Origin: a virus
Strand: one strand, 5' to 3'
IMG/VR virus record: IMGVR_UViG_3300048549_000540
Span: 1-32,496 of that record
Length of the DNA stretch: 32,496 bases
A program made the position numbers and the translations under genes. Within the stretch, counting starts at the first letter, position 1, and the number at the start of each line of letters is the position of its first letter. The notes beneath the pieces are model-generated. The model worked only from the letters and a program-made list of their open reading frames with translations, did no database searches and was not told the DNA's origin. Of this stretch, positions 7,275-14,539 are shown one piece after another.

Positions 7275-8953
7275 TCGTTGGGAACATGAACAAGTTTCTG
7301 GATCTCTGGTAGATACATCCATTCAATATCACTTCTCTTCAAAGTGAGGACTGCATCTTCGATTGTCTCGACCAACGGGTCTCCACCAAGATTAAAAGAA
7401 GTGTTAAACAAAATAGGGACACCAGCAATCTTATCGAATGCATCAATGAGTTTGTAGTAGTGTTCATTTTGCTCTTGGGTTACAGTTTGAATACGACAAG
7501 TATTGTCCACATGAATAACCGAAGGAATCTTCTCTTCCACTCCGTCATGACACTTGACTGCATACATCATGTGAGGTGTCTCATCACGACCTGCTAGATC
7601 AAACCAGTCATTAACCTTTTCTTTCTTGATAGAACATGCGAATGGACGGAACCATTCACGATGCTTAACTGCATTGACGTGATCTTTACCATCTTTGATA
7701 GTAGGATCAAACAGAATAGATCTGTTACCCAATGCACGAGGACCACCTTCAGAACGACCCTGATAAATGGTTACGATATTACCTTCACGAATCAGTTTAG
7801 CAACATCATCATATGAAGTGTCGGTAGTTTCTAGACCTTCTAGATCTGCCTCGTAACCAGTGGGATCATATTGAGGACCATAGTAAACAGATTCCTGCTT
7901 ACTGGGTTTCTCGGTTTCCATTACTTTATTGTAGATGTACTTTGCACCACCAATAGAAGTACCACCGTCATGCGAAATAGGTTCGCAGTAGATATTGAGG
8001 TCAGGGAACTCCTTCCAATACTTGTAGTTTGCAACGCAGTTGAGACCATATCCGCCACATACTACAATGTTCTTTTCACCAGTCATTTCGTGTGCTTTGC
8101 GAATTAACTGAACCATACGGTCGGAAGTTTGTTCCTGAATCTTGTAAGCAAGATCCTTTTGAATATCTGTATACTCACCCTCTACATGGTTGTCATAATC
8201 CTTCTTGAGAATATCAAAACGACCAATGTTAATTTGAGCGGCATTAGGATACGTAGGAATAATAACGTCCCTGTTACCCCAACCATCTCTGAAGAAGTCT
8301 GGCAAATCTTCGTTAGGTTTGCCGTATGGAGCAAGACCCATAAGTTTGCCAGCTTCAATTGCTGGGAATCCACAGTATTGAGTTACTGCTTCATACATCT
8401 TGGTGTGACCAGGGTATTCTGTAATGAAGATACCTTTCTCTGGTTCATTGCAACCAATAGCTGCTTTTGATCCAATGTGTTTGAACACTGTATCAAATTC
8501 ACCAGGATAAGATGCATCAAAGATAGTTTCAAACTCGTAGGAGACATCTCCTACTTGTTCAATCTGTAGGAAACTACCTGCACCATCAGCAATGACACAA
8601 GCAGCAGTTTCAAAACCAGAGTTATAGAAACCACATGCAGCATGCATCTCGTGGTGATTAACGTCGATGAAGTGAGTTTCAAACTCAAACTTCTTCCTGG
8701 CAAGTTTCCTTACCCAACCTTGGTATGCATCCTCACCAGACCAATCCAATACAGGACCGTGACGGTGAGTATGACAAATAACCAGGTGGTCAATGTGATC
8801 AACATATTCAAACGCTTTTGCGATTCCCATTAGAGGGGATCCGTCATACTTAAATCTAGTGAGGCGTTCTTCTTCTAGATAAAATACTACTTTACCATCA
8901 ACCAGCAAAGTAGTGCTCCCGTTATGACCACGGGCAATTGCAAGAATGTTCAT
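7271..8953 (-). CDS. NodU/CmcH/TobZ-family O-carbamoyltransferase
   Basis: 560 aa, full length for the family. The N-terminal Kae1-like domain has ARGHNGS (7-13), the metal-binding HHEMH with His100 and His104, IADGAG (121-126), GGYGLNCVAN (300-309) and ISHDGGTSIG (326-335) with Asp329. The C-terminal carbamoyltransferase domain (about 355-560) has QGRSEGGPRALGNRSIL (398-414), then WFRPFA and PILFNTSFN. Family members transfer carbamoyl from carbamoyl phosphate through carbamoyl-adenylate to a sugar hydroxyl. A GAGGT ribosome site precedes the ATG and the gap to the GT9 gene is 11 bases. The acceptor is unknown; in this cassette a heptose or another sugar on the same glycan is the natural guess. 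Confidence 0.92.
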   Translation of the reverse strand: MNILAIARGHNGSTTLLVDGKVVFYLEEERLTRFKYDGSPLMGIAKAFEYVDHIDHLVICHTHRHGPVLDWSGEDAYQGWVRKLARKKFEFETHFIDVNHHEMHAACGFYNSGFETAACVIADGAGSFLQIEQVGDVSYEFETIFDASYPGEFDTVFKHIGSKAAIGCNEPEKGIFITEYPGHTKMYEAVTQYCGFPAIEAGKLMGLAPYGKPNEDLPDFFRDGWGNRDVIIPTYPNAAQINIGRFDILKKDYDNHVEGEYTDIQKDLAYKIQEQTSDRMVQLIRKAHEMTGEKNIVVCGGYGLNCVANYKYWKEFPDLNIYCEPISHDGGTSIGGAKYIYNKVMETEKPSKQESVYYGPQYDPTGYEADLEGLETTDTSYDDVAKLIREGNIVTIYQGRSEGGPRALGNRSILFDPTIKDGKDHVNAVKHREWFRPFACSIKKEKVNDWFDLAGRDETPHMMYAVKCHDGVEEKIPSVIHVDNTCRIQTVTQEQNEHYYKLIDAFDKIAGVPILFNTSFNLGGDPLVETIEDAVLTLKRSDIEWMYLPEIQKLVHVPNE

Positions 8954-8964
8954 TATTACCTCAA

Positions 8965-10104
8965 TTATTTTTTAACAGAAAACCCTTTACTGGGAATCTC
9001 GATTGCTGGAATCTTTACGTCTGTGCCGCCAGGAGCAGCTTGTTGCATTGGGAGTTGGAAATTGTTTCCATTGCTACTGGGTGCTGCTTCAGGCATGTTA
9101 CAACCGTCTGCTGTAGGACCACCAAATTCTGGAGGAAGAACAACATCAGTAGCGGGTTTGCGATAGTATTTGTTCATGAATTTGTCAACAGACTTCATGA
9201 TAACATCCTCGATCTTATCATTCATCGCCATGATACCATCATTAGCTCTCGCTGCTTCTTCATCAGGAGTAATACGAATAGGATCGTAGATACGTTGTCC
9301 TTCACCCATATCCAGGATGTCAAACTTCTCTTCATTTGGATAAGAAACATTCTCTCCAAAAGTAGATCCCATGACAGCAACAACTGGAGTTCCTACTGCA
9401 TGTGCAATATGCTGTCCTACAGAGTCACATCCTAGGAACAAGTCTGCTTCCTCGATGATACCTGCCCAACCTCTCATGGGGACTCCATTGCCAGCAGGGA
9501 ATGAAATAGTATCGCGAAGTCCTTCTTTCTCGAAGTCGAATGCAAACTCTGACATTAGAATGACAGAATACTTTTTCTGCAGACGCTTGATGATAGAAAC
9601 AACGTTTCTGTGCTCAAAACTTCTACCAGAAGGATCAGTGATGATACTACCCGCTTGCTGTACTCCTCTACCATATGGTTGGAATACTACGGTTTTTGGT
9701 TTCTTGGTCTTTTGTCTTACCTCTGCAACAATAAACTTTCCGTTAATTGCTTCTTCTCTGGAAAGTTTTAGAGTTGGTGTGGGTAGATCTCTAACACCTT
9801 TATTGTTGATAGCAATATCGAATGCTTGAGAGAGATTGCATTTCTGATTGTAATACTCCCACACCCTGTAAGGTTCTGGGGAAATTGTGTCAGTATGAAT
9901 CAGTTTGTCTCTAAAGAGATTCTTATGCCAGTTATCATACACCTTGCCATAAAGTGTAGGATGTCCTTTGAAGAAGTCTGTACCTCCTTCACATACGATT
10001 AGGAACTCCTCGTCGGGATGATCCTCTTGATATTTCTCAAGGGCAGGAATTGAACAAAGCACACGTCCAGCACCACCATTGATAAAGAATGATTTAGGTC
10101 TCAT
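8965..10104 (-). CDS. GT9-type glycosyltransferase (heptosyltransferase-like) with an atypical C-terminal tail
   Basis: 379 aa from ATG 10104 (an in-frame TTG at 10110 is the alternative). The N-terminus FFINGGAGRVLCSIPAL and the C-terminal half GWAGIIEEADLFLGCDS followed by GQHIAHAVGTPVVAVMGST match the ADP-heptose-type GT9 family (GT-B fold), where this segment binds the nucleotide. About 60 residues follow the catalytic part and are rich in Pro, Ala, Gln and Gly (PPEFGGPTADG, PMQQAAPGG, ending PSKGFSVKK). They look disordered and are not typical of the family. It is the first gene of the cassette, behind a late box. Plausible acceptors are a phage structural protein or a host polysaccharide. 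Confidence 0.8.
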   Translation of the reverse strand: MRPKSFFINGGAGRVLCSIPALEKYQEDHPDEEFLIVCEGGTDFFKGHPTLYGKVYDNWHKNLFRDKLIHTDTISPEPYRVWEYYNQKCNLSQAFDIAINNKGVRDLPTPTLKLSREEAINGKFIVAEVRQKTKKPKTVVFQPYGRGVQQAGSIITDPSGRSFEHRNVVSIIKRLQKKYSVILMSEFAFDFEKEGLRDTISFPAGNGVPMRGWAGIIEEADLFLGCDSVGQHIAHAVGTPVVAVMGSTFGENVSYPNEEKFDILDMGEGQRIYDPIRITPDEEAARANDGIMAMNDKIEDVIMKSVDKFMNKYYRKPATDVVLPPEFGGPTADGCNMPEAAPSSNGNNFQLPMQQAAPGGTDVKIPAIEIPSKGFSVKK

Positions 10105-10133
10105 AATCAATCACAAAATGATTTAGTTTCTAC

Positions 10134-10141
10134 TATTTATG
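10134..10141 (-). promoter_or_regulatory. Late promoter box variant CATAAATA before the sugar cassette
   Basis: Lies 29 bases before the ATG at 10104 and only 4 bases after the T run of the terminator of the preceding gene. This placement suggests that the cassette has its own late start. Confidence 0.6.
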
Positions 10142-10145
10142 CATG

Positions 10146-10169
10146 AAAAAAGGGGCGGTTCCCCGCCCC
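10146..10169 (-). terminator. Intrinsic terminator after the 241-aa gene
   Basis: Minus strand: GGGGCGG, loop GGAA, CCGCCCC, then TTTTTT. It is a perfect 7-bp GC stem with a GNRA-type tetraloop and a T6 tract, 22 bases past the stop codon at 10192. Confidence 0.92.
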
Positions 10170-10191
10170 GATTATACCACGGAATTGATGA

Positions 10192-10917
10192 TCATTCAGA
10201 TAGAAGACCTTCCTCGTCTACGTTATAGTCATAGTTCTCTAGGAGACCAAGTGTAGGATCTTCAGGGAAAGGAATCATGAATGCGTCAACGCCATCATAC
10301 TTGGTGTATACATTTTCCATCGTAGTGATGAATGTTTCGATAGCAGTAACTTGACTTGCGATCAGATTAGCTCTCTGTTCTGCAAGGAAATCTTGTGCGC
10401 CTTTTAGGATACCGTCGCGAGCAGCTTTGTGCTGTTCCATGGTGATCCAAACTTCCATGAAGGGGAAGGGTTCTTTCCACTCACCAGCAGAAAAATCATA
10501 CTCGATTGCATCTACATTGTAGGTGTGGTCGGGTAGTTGGGGATCGGGACGCTCGTAATATGCTTCGGTTTCGCCTGCCAACTTGTACTCCTTCTGGGGA
10601 TAACCAGCATCTTTGCCAGTATCGGTGTGGAAGAAGACAGATGCAATGATAGCATCAGTGTTGGAGGTTTTAGGGCGGAGAAGAATTGCTCTCTCGTCTA
10701 GACCTGCTCTGATTTGTGCATTCTCTGCATCTTCAGTTTCATTTCTGACAGGCATGCAGGATTGCGCTGGTAGTAGTGTACCAGTCGCTGCATCAACGAA
10801 TACATATAAGAATTCTGGACCATTGTAGGTCGCAGTAGCAGTTAGTCCAAGATCACTAGTCTGCTTCGTGTACTCGTCAGGTAGGTTATAAGTGTATTCC
10901 TTTGAAATTTTCGCCAT
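10192..10917 (-). CDS. Unrecognised virion-region protein (241 aa)
   Basis: I do not recognise a domain with confidence. Residues 1-60 look beta-rich (YTYNLPDEYT, LYVFVDAATGTLLP). Residues 100-150 hold an acidic stretch with a W-K-E-P-F-P-F segment. Residues 155-205 are strongly helical (EQHKAARDGILKGAQ onward), and the C-terminus is acidic (YNVDEEGLLSE). The size and the helical C-terminal half would suit a small fibre protein or a fibre-assembly chaperone, which often sits just after adhesin genes, but this is only inference. It has its own late box 41 bases upstream and a strong terminator downstream, so it may be made both alone and by read-through from the adhesin genes. Confidence 0.75.
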   Translation of the reverse strand: MAKISKEYTYNLPDEYTKQTSDLGLTATATYNGPEFLYVFVDAATGTLLPAQSCMPVRNETEDAENAQIRAGLDERAILLRPKTSNTDAIIASVFFHTDTGKDAGYPQKEYKLAGETEAYYERPDPQLPDHTYNVDAIEYDFSAGEWKEPFPFMEVWITMEQHKAARDGILKGAQDFLAEQRANLIASQVTAIETFITTMENVYTKYDGVDAFMIPFPEDPTLGLLENYDYNVDEEGLLSE

Positions 10918-10958
10918 GGTAGTAATCTCTGTGTATAGTCCGTGAGTATTGCTTTAGA

Positions 10959-10966
10959 TATTTATA
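10959..10966 (-). promoter_or_regulatory. T4-type late promoter box TATAAATA
   Basis: A perfect box in the 58-base gap between the third Cys/Gly-rich gene (stop at 10976) and the 241-aa gene, 41 bases before its ATG. Confidence 0.75.
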
Positions 10967-10975
10967 TAAAATTGA

Positions 10976-11875
10976 TCAGTAGCTGCATTCAGATTGCTTG
11001 TAGGAAATCCGAATAAGACCGTGATATCCATGCTGACCATAGCAGCATCCACCATCAGTCCAAGCAGAAGCACCGCCAATGCCAGGAACATAGTTTCCTT
11101 CTGAATATGAACCGCCCCACTGTAGTTGTGCAGTAGCCCACATTGTGCTACAATATCCACATCCTCTGTGCTCACACTGGGTCATGGGCAACCAACCGCC
11201 CTTACCGTTAACTAGACCAGCAGGGTAGGGGATGTATTGCTTGTTGTGGCAGTGGTTGCCTTGGCAGAACACGTTACCAGCACCAGCGTTGCCATAAGCA
11301 CCACCATCAGCACCGTAGTATGGAGCACAAGGTCCATTACAGCATACACCACACTTCGTCATCCAGAAGCAGCAGCACATGTAGCAGCAGGAGCATCCTC
11401 CATCACCACCATTAGCACAGAAGTTAGAAAGACCAAAACCTGTGATGTAGGTGTCTCCACCTTTTTGACCACAAGTCAAGTTATTCCTTGCTCTACCACC
11501 CTGTCCAATATCAATAGAATAAGAACAACCAGGAACAACATTATTTCCAGATAGTTTCTTATATGCATAAGCACCAGAACCACCAGGGATGCCTCTACCA
11601 CAGCAGCGACTATCGCCACCAGATCCACCAGCACCCCAGATCTCAAAGATGACCTCGGTGGTGTTTGCAGGAACTTTCCAATCAGGATACTGGAAGTATC
11701 CATAGTTAGAAGTCCAGTTATCACACGTTGCACCGCAGTGTGCTGCGATGTACATCACCGTGTAATCCTTTGAAGGATATGGGGGTACTTTTGTTGTAGT
11801 GTCCGCTTCAGCTAATGCCTGAATTTGTGCGGTAGTGACGACTCCTAATAAGTCTCGTAAATTGGTATTTGGCAT
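10976..11875 (-). CDS. Glycine- and cysteine-rich tail adhesin-like protein, paralogue 3 of 3
   Basis: 299 aa with about 25 cysteines. The N-terminal 15 residues (LRDLLGVV) match the starts of the two upstream paralogues (LRGLLGKE, LRDLLDVA). After a divergent stretch comes the shared core: an EIWGAGGSGG strand, a short CC motif, IPGGSGAY, then ITGFGLSNFCANGG and repeated GG turns, ending GLIRISYKQ. This strand/Gly-turn pattern is that of the glycine-rich domain found in phage tail fibres and their tip adhesins. Clusters such as CSCCYMCCC and GVCCNGPC are unusual. It is likely a tail-tip or fibre-tip adhesin. Cysteines in a protein assembled in reducing cytoplasm may bind metal or oxidise after lysis. 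Confidence 0.85.
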   Translation of the reverse strand: MPNTNLRDLLGVVTTAQIQALAEADTTTKVPPYPSKDYTVMYIAAHCGATCDNWTSNYGYFQYPDWKVPANTTEVIFEIWGAGGSGGDSRCCGRGIPGGSGAYAYKKLSGNNVVPGCSYSIDIGQGGRARNNLTCGQKGGDTYITGFGLSNFCANGGDGGCSCCYMCCCFWMTKCGVCCNGPCAPYYGADGGAYGNAGAGNVFCQGNHCHNKQYIPYPAGLVNGKGGWLPMTQCEHRGCGYCSTMWATAQLQWGGSYSEGNYVPGIGGASAWTDGGCCYGQHGYHGLIRISYKQSECSY

Positions 11876-11898
11876 CTTCTATGGCTCTTCTTAATTGA

Positions 11899-11906
11899 TA
11901 TTTAGT
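11899..11906 (-). promoter_or_regulatory. Possible late box variant ACTAAATA
   Basis: One or two bases off the late consensus, 23 bases before the ATG at 11875, and containing the TAA stop of the upstream gene. The same geometry is seen at clearer boxes in this window. Confidence 0.3.
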
Positions 11907-12834
11907 TACAGAAGTGGAAAGCGCAGTCATTATTGACGCCTAACCAGCAGGAACAGTATGTGATCTTAATAAATCCACCTTGACCGCGCCATCCATAGCA
12001 GCAGCTATTAGAGCAAGAAGTTGCGGAAGGAGCACCAACGCCAGGGATACCAGGACCGCCATTACAGTTTGTGCTATATGCCCAAGGAGTAGTTCCATTA
12101 CAGTAGGTACGTTCCTGGTTACAAGCATTACCTCTATTATTAGACATAATGTGACCACCTTTGTGGTCAATGAGTCTACCTGGGTATGCCATTCCAATTT
12201 TTGCCCAGCAAGTATCGGAGTTATTATAGGTTCTGAAGAATCCAGGACCACCAGGAATCATTTCGTCTCCACCATAGGAGTTGGACTTATCTGTTCCAGG
12301 TGTCCAACCACCAGCACCAGAGAAGTAAACTCTATCTTCACATCTGAATTCATTGCCCCAGAATGCATAACAGCAAGTCTTACCAGGAAGACCACCTTCT
12401 GCACAAAGGTTACTTAAGTTGCAACCAGTGATGTAAGACTTACAACCTTGGATACCACAGCAGCACTGTGAGCAACATGTAGGCGATGCTACGACCATTG
12501 CGTAACACCATCCACCTTGGATCTGTGGATACTGTAGAGTCTTTCTGACATATGCACCAGCACCACCAGGGATACCCTGTTGACAGCAGCATGCGCCACC
12601 GCCAGAACCGCCACCACCCCAGAGTTCAAAAGTGATCTGGGTAGTACCACAAGGAACACACCAATGATTGATGCAATAGTCGTGGTATGACTGCTCACAG
12701 TTTCCTCTGTTACAGTAAGGATGGAAGTTGAATACCATCCCGTCTCTGACACGGGTATAGCTACCATATACCGCTGCGGTGTCAGTAATTGTGGAAGCAA
12801 ATTCCTTCCCTAGTAGTCCTCGTAAATTTGCCAT
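11902..12834 (-). CDS. Glycine- and cysteine-rich tail adhesin-like protein, paralogue 2 of 3
   Basis: 310 aa with about 31 cysteines. It shares the N-terminal LRGLLGKE segment and the core FELWGGGGSGGGACCCQQG, IPGGAGAYVRKTL, ITGCNLSNLCAEGGLPG and a terminal GGFIKITY strand with its neighbours. Between these are loops that differ in each paralogue (YNNSDTCWAK, NACNQERTYC), as expected for receptor-contacting loops. A short extra tail (CSCWLGVNNDCAFHFCN) follows the last strand. The gene begins 6 bases after the previous stop, so it is probably translated from the same message as paralogue 1. Confidence 0.85.
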   Translation of the reverse strand: MANLRGLLGKEFASTITDTAAVYGSYTRVRDGMVFNFHPYCNRGNCEQSYHDYCINHWCVPCGTTQITFELWGGGGSGGGACCCQQGIPGGAGAYVRKTLQYPQIQGGWCYAMVVASPTCCSQCCCGIQGCKSYITGCNLSNLCAEGGLPGKTCCYAFWGNEFRCEDRVYFSGAGGWTPGTDKSNSYGGDEMIPGGPGFFRTYNNSDTCWAKIGMAYPGRLIDHKGGHIMSNNRGNACNQERTYCNGTTPWAYSTNCNGGPGIPGVGAPSATSCSNSCCYGWRGQGGFIKITYCSCWLGVNNDCAFHFCN

Positions 12835-12840
12835 CTTTAA

Positions 12841-13776
12841 TTAAGTCTTACAGTACCATGTGATTTTAACAAGACCTGCAGCACCTTCGGAACCACAGCA
12901 GCAACCTCTACCAAATACATCAGCAGAGAATCCACCCATGCCAGGAGGACCATTACGGAAACAGTCACTGGAAAGACCAGCGTTGTTACCTTCCATCCAC
13001 ATTGTTGCTTCTCTACCACATGTTGCCATAGAGCAACGTCTGGTAGTGTGGAGTGTGCCGAACTTACCATCTTGGTAAGGGGCAGTAGGCACATAGTTTT
13101 TCATCATACACCAGTTGCCGCAATCGGAGCAACTGTTCTGGTTATAGGAGTTTTGAGCACCCCAGTATTCCTTACCGAACTCACAGCAGTATTCGCGACA
13201 TTCGCGATCTGCAGACCAGCAGTTAGTCTGCCATCTGCACCATGCTTGACTGACCATCCAGTTCTCTCTGGATCTACAACCACCAGAGTAGTTAGCAGCA
13301 CCGAAGCAACAGGAGCGACCGTGGCATCCACCACAAGCACAGAAGTTGTCTAGACCAGGACCGTTGACCCAGGACTTACAACCGTCGTAACCACTGTTAG
13401 ATGGAGATCTACAGGTGACCGAGGCAGCACAGAAGCAATACTTGCAACCATCTAGTTCGGTGCCACCAATGCTAGATTGTGCAGCGCAAACTGTGGTCTT
13501 ATTGTACTGACCAGAATGTCCATTCCATCCGTTCATACAGCAGCAAGCACCAGCGCCGCCGCCGCCTCCACCCCAGATTTCAATCTCTAGTTTACAAACG
13601 CAGCAAACAGGGACGCACCAGCAAAGTTCTTGCCAGTTGTAACTGTGGTTGTTATTATATTCCCAACAGTGACCCCCACGAAACCAAATTTGGTGACTGT
13701 TTTGGGGACCGTAATATGTAGTTACTGGTACTGCACTGTCGTCTGCAACATCCAGTAAGTCTCTTAAACTCGACAT
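12841..13776 (-). CDS. Glycine- and cysteine-rich tail adhesin-like protein, paralogue 1 of 3
   Basis: 311 aa with about 36 cysteines (near 12 percent), many paired or tripled (VPVCCVC, ACCCMNG, RGCCCGSE), plus many Trp, Asn and Tyr. Core landmarks are LRDLLDVA (4-11), EIEIWGGGGGGAGACCC (about 67-83), the WVNGPGLDNFCACGG segment (about 135-150) and GLVKITWYC at the end. A strong GGGAGG ribosome site precedes the ATG. It is the most diverged of the three in its loops. The conserved strands plus Gly-rich turns argue for a glycine-rich adhesin fold; the Cys content is far above what is usual for tail proteins. Confidence 0.85.
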   Translation of the reverse strand: MSSLRDLLDVADDSAVPVTTYYGPQNSHQIWFRGGHCWEYNNNHSYNWQELCWCVPVCCVCKLEIEIWGGGGGGAGACCCMNGWNGHSGQYNKTTVCAAQSSIGGTELDGCKYCFCAASVTCRSPSNSGYDGCKSWVNGPGLDNFCACGGCHGRSCCFGAANYSGGCRSRENWMVSQAWCRWQTNCWSADRECREYCCEFGKEYWGAQNSYNQNSCSDCGNWCMMKNYVPTAPYQDGKFGTLHTTRRCSMATCGREATMWMEGNNAGLSSDCFRNGPPGMGGFSADVFGRGCCCGSEGAAGLVKITWYCKT

Positions 13777-13799
13777 GACTTATATCCTCCCTAGGTATA

Positions 13800-14129
13800 T
13801 TAGTTAGAAAGGATCGACCAACCGTAAGAAGATCCACTATAGATTAACTCAAGTGATGCATTTTTAATATCGAAGTCTAGGTCTTCTGCAAGGTTAGCGA
13901 TTTTATTGCCATTTCTAGCAAGAATTGCTTTCGTTGTACCACACTGACCTGCTGCATCAATTAGATTGATACGATCGCCCACTGCGGGGTTTGCGGGTAG
14001 TGTTAGTGTAATTTCCGATCCAGCGGTAGTGTCAATCATCAGGATTTCTCCCGACAGAACACTGTGGTTTGCTGTGATACCTAGAGTAGTTCTTTGCTCT
14101 AGGGGTGGTGCTGATAGATTGCGTCCCAT
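13800..14129 (-). CDS. Small virion structural protein (109 aa), fibre-type beta domain
   Basis: The sequence ITLTLPANPAVGDRINLIDAAG, then KAILARNGNKI and finally LELIYSGSSYGWSIL is a compact beta domain seen at the C-terminus of phage fibre proteins (family knowledge by recall). The C-terminal half of the 152-aa protein at 18217-18675 has the same order: LTLTLP, AGDTLEFID, TIVDPIG, VQLIWDGNYWRVI. Here it is encoded as a stand-alone gene. AAAGGAG precedes the ATG, and a late box overlaps the upstream stop. It may be a trimeric cap or spacer of a fibre; the role is inferred. Confidence 0.8.
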   Translation of the reverse strand: MGRNLSAPPLEQRTTLGITANHSVLSGEILMIDTTAGSEITLTLPANPAVGDRINLIDAAGQCGTTKAILARNGNKIANLAEDLDFDIKNASLELIYSGSSYGWSILSN

Positions 14130-14151
14130 TGTTCTTAAAACTCCTTTGTAC

Positions 14152-14159
14152 TATTTATC
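14152..14159 (-). promoter_or_regulatory. Late promoter box variant GATAAATA
   Basis: Its first bases are part of the TGA stop (14160-14158) of the 106-aa gene, and it is 22 bases before the ATG at 14129. Confidence 0.5.
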
Positions 14160-14478
14160 AAGCCTCTTCTTCAACGCCATACGCAGCTACGCTGACGTTT
14201 GCCGTATCGGAAAGCACTACAATGTTTTTAGTTGCCTGAAGCGCAATACCAGTTCTCTCCAGAATACCGTACCCTGCAATTTCTGCATTGTACTCAATGT
14301 ATTCTGCGCCAGTAGGTGTGCTGGTAGCAGCGAGAGCAACACGAACGCTAACAGGCGTAGAGTTCGTGTTGACGATGTTAAAGTTAACGTATGCAACAGT
14401 TGCTGCAGGGACGGTATATACTGTGGTTAGGGTGTTAGCTGATAGGGAAGCTTGTGTCCCCAGGATGCCAGAAGCCAT
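14158..14478 (-). CDS. Small virion structural protein (106 aa)
   Basis: A single beta domain: LTTVYTVPAATVAYVNF (16-32), VSVRVALAA (43-51), AEYIEYNAEI (58-67), LERTGIALQ and NIVVLSDTANVSVAAYG near the end. It aligns by eye with both halves of residues 13-217 of the 380-aa structural protein at 3552-4694, so a gene duplication or domain shuffling links the two. A perfect late box lies 44 bases upstream and AAGGAG precedes the ATG. A virion role is inferred from position and promoter type. Confidence 0.85.
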   Translation of the reverse strand: MASGILGTQASLSANTLTTVYTVPAATVAYVNFNIVNTNSTPVSVRVALAATSTPTGAEYIEYNAEIAGYGILERTGIALQATKNIVVLSDTANVSVAAYGVEEEA

Positions 14479-14522
14479 GTTTATTACTCCTTAAATTTGC
14501 CGAGATTTCGTAATTTTACTTG

Positions 14523-14530
14523 TATTTATA
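14523..14530 (-). promoter_or_regulatory. T4-type late promoter box TATAAATA
   Basis: A perfect box, 44 bases before the ATG at 14478 and 9 bases after the end of the 1090-aa gene. Confidence 0.75.
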
Positions 14531-14539
14531 AAGAGGGGA

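Noticed and set aside
10976-13776. Possibility that the Cys-rich proteins are wrong-frame readings or frameshifted
   Set aside because: All three keep the glycine-rich core, matching N- and C-termini, good gene spacing and, for the first, a strong ribosome site. The alternative frames are short and lack these features.
14479-14530. Weak inverted repeat (AAATT/AATTT) between the 1090-aa and 106-aa genes
   Set aside because: Short AT-only arms with a long loop and no T run; not a convincing terminator.
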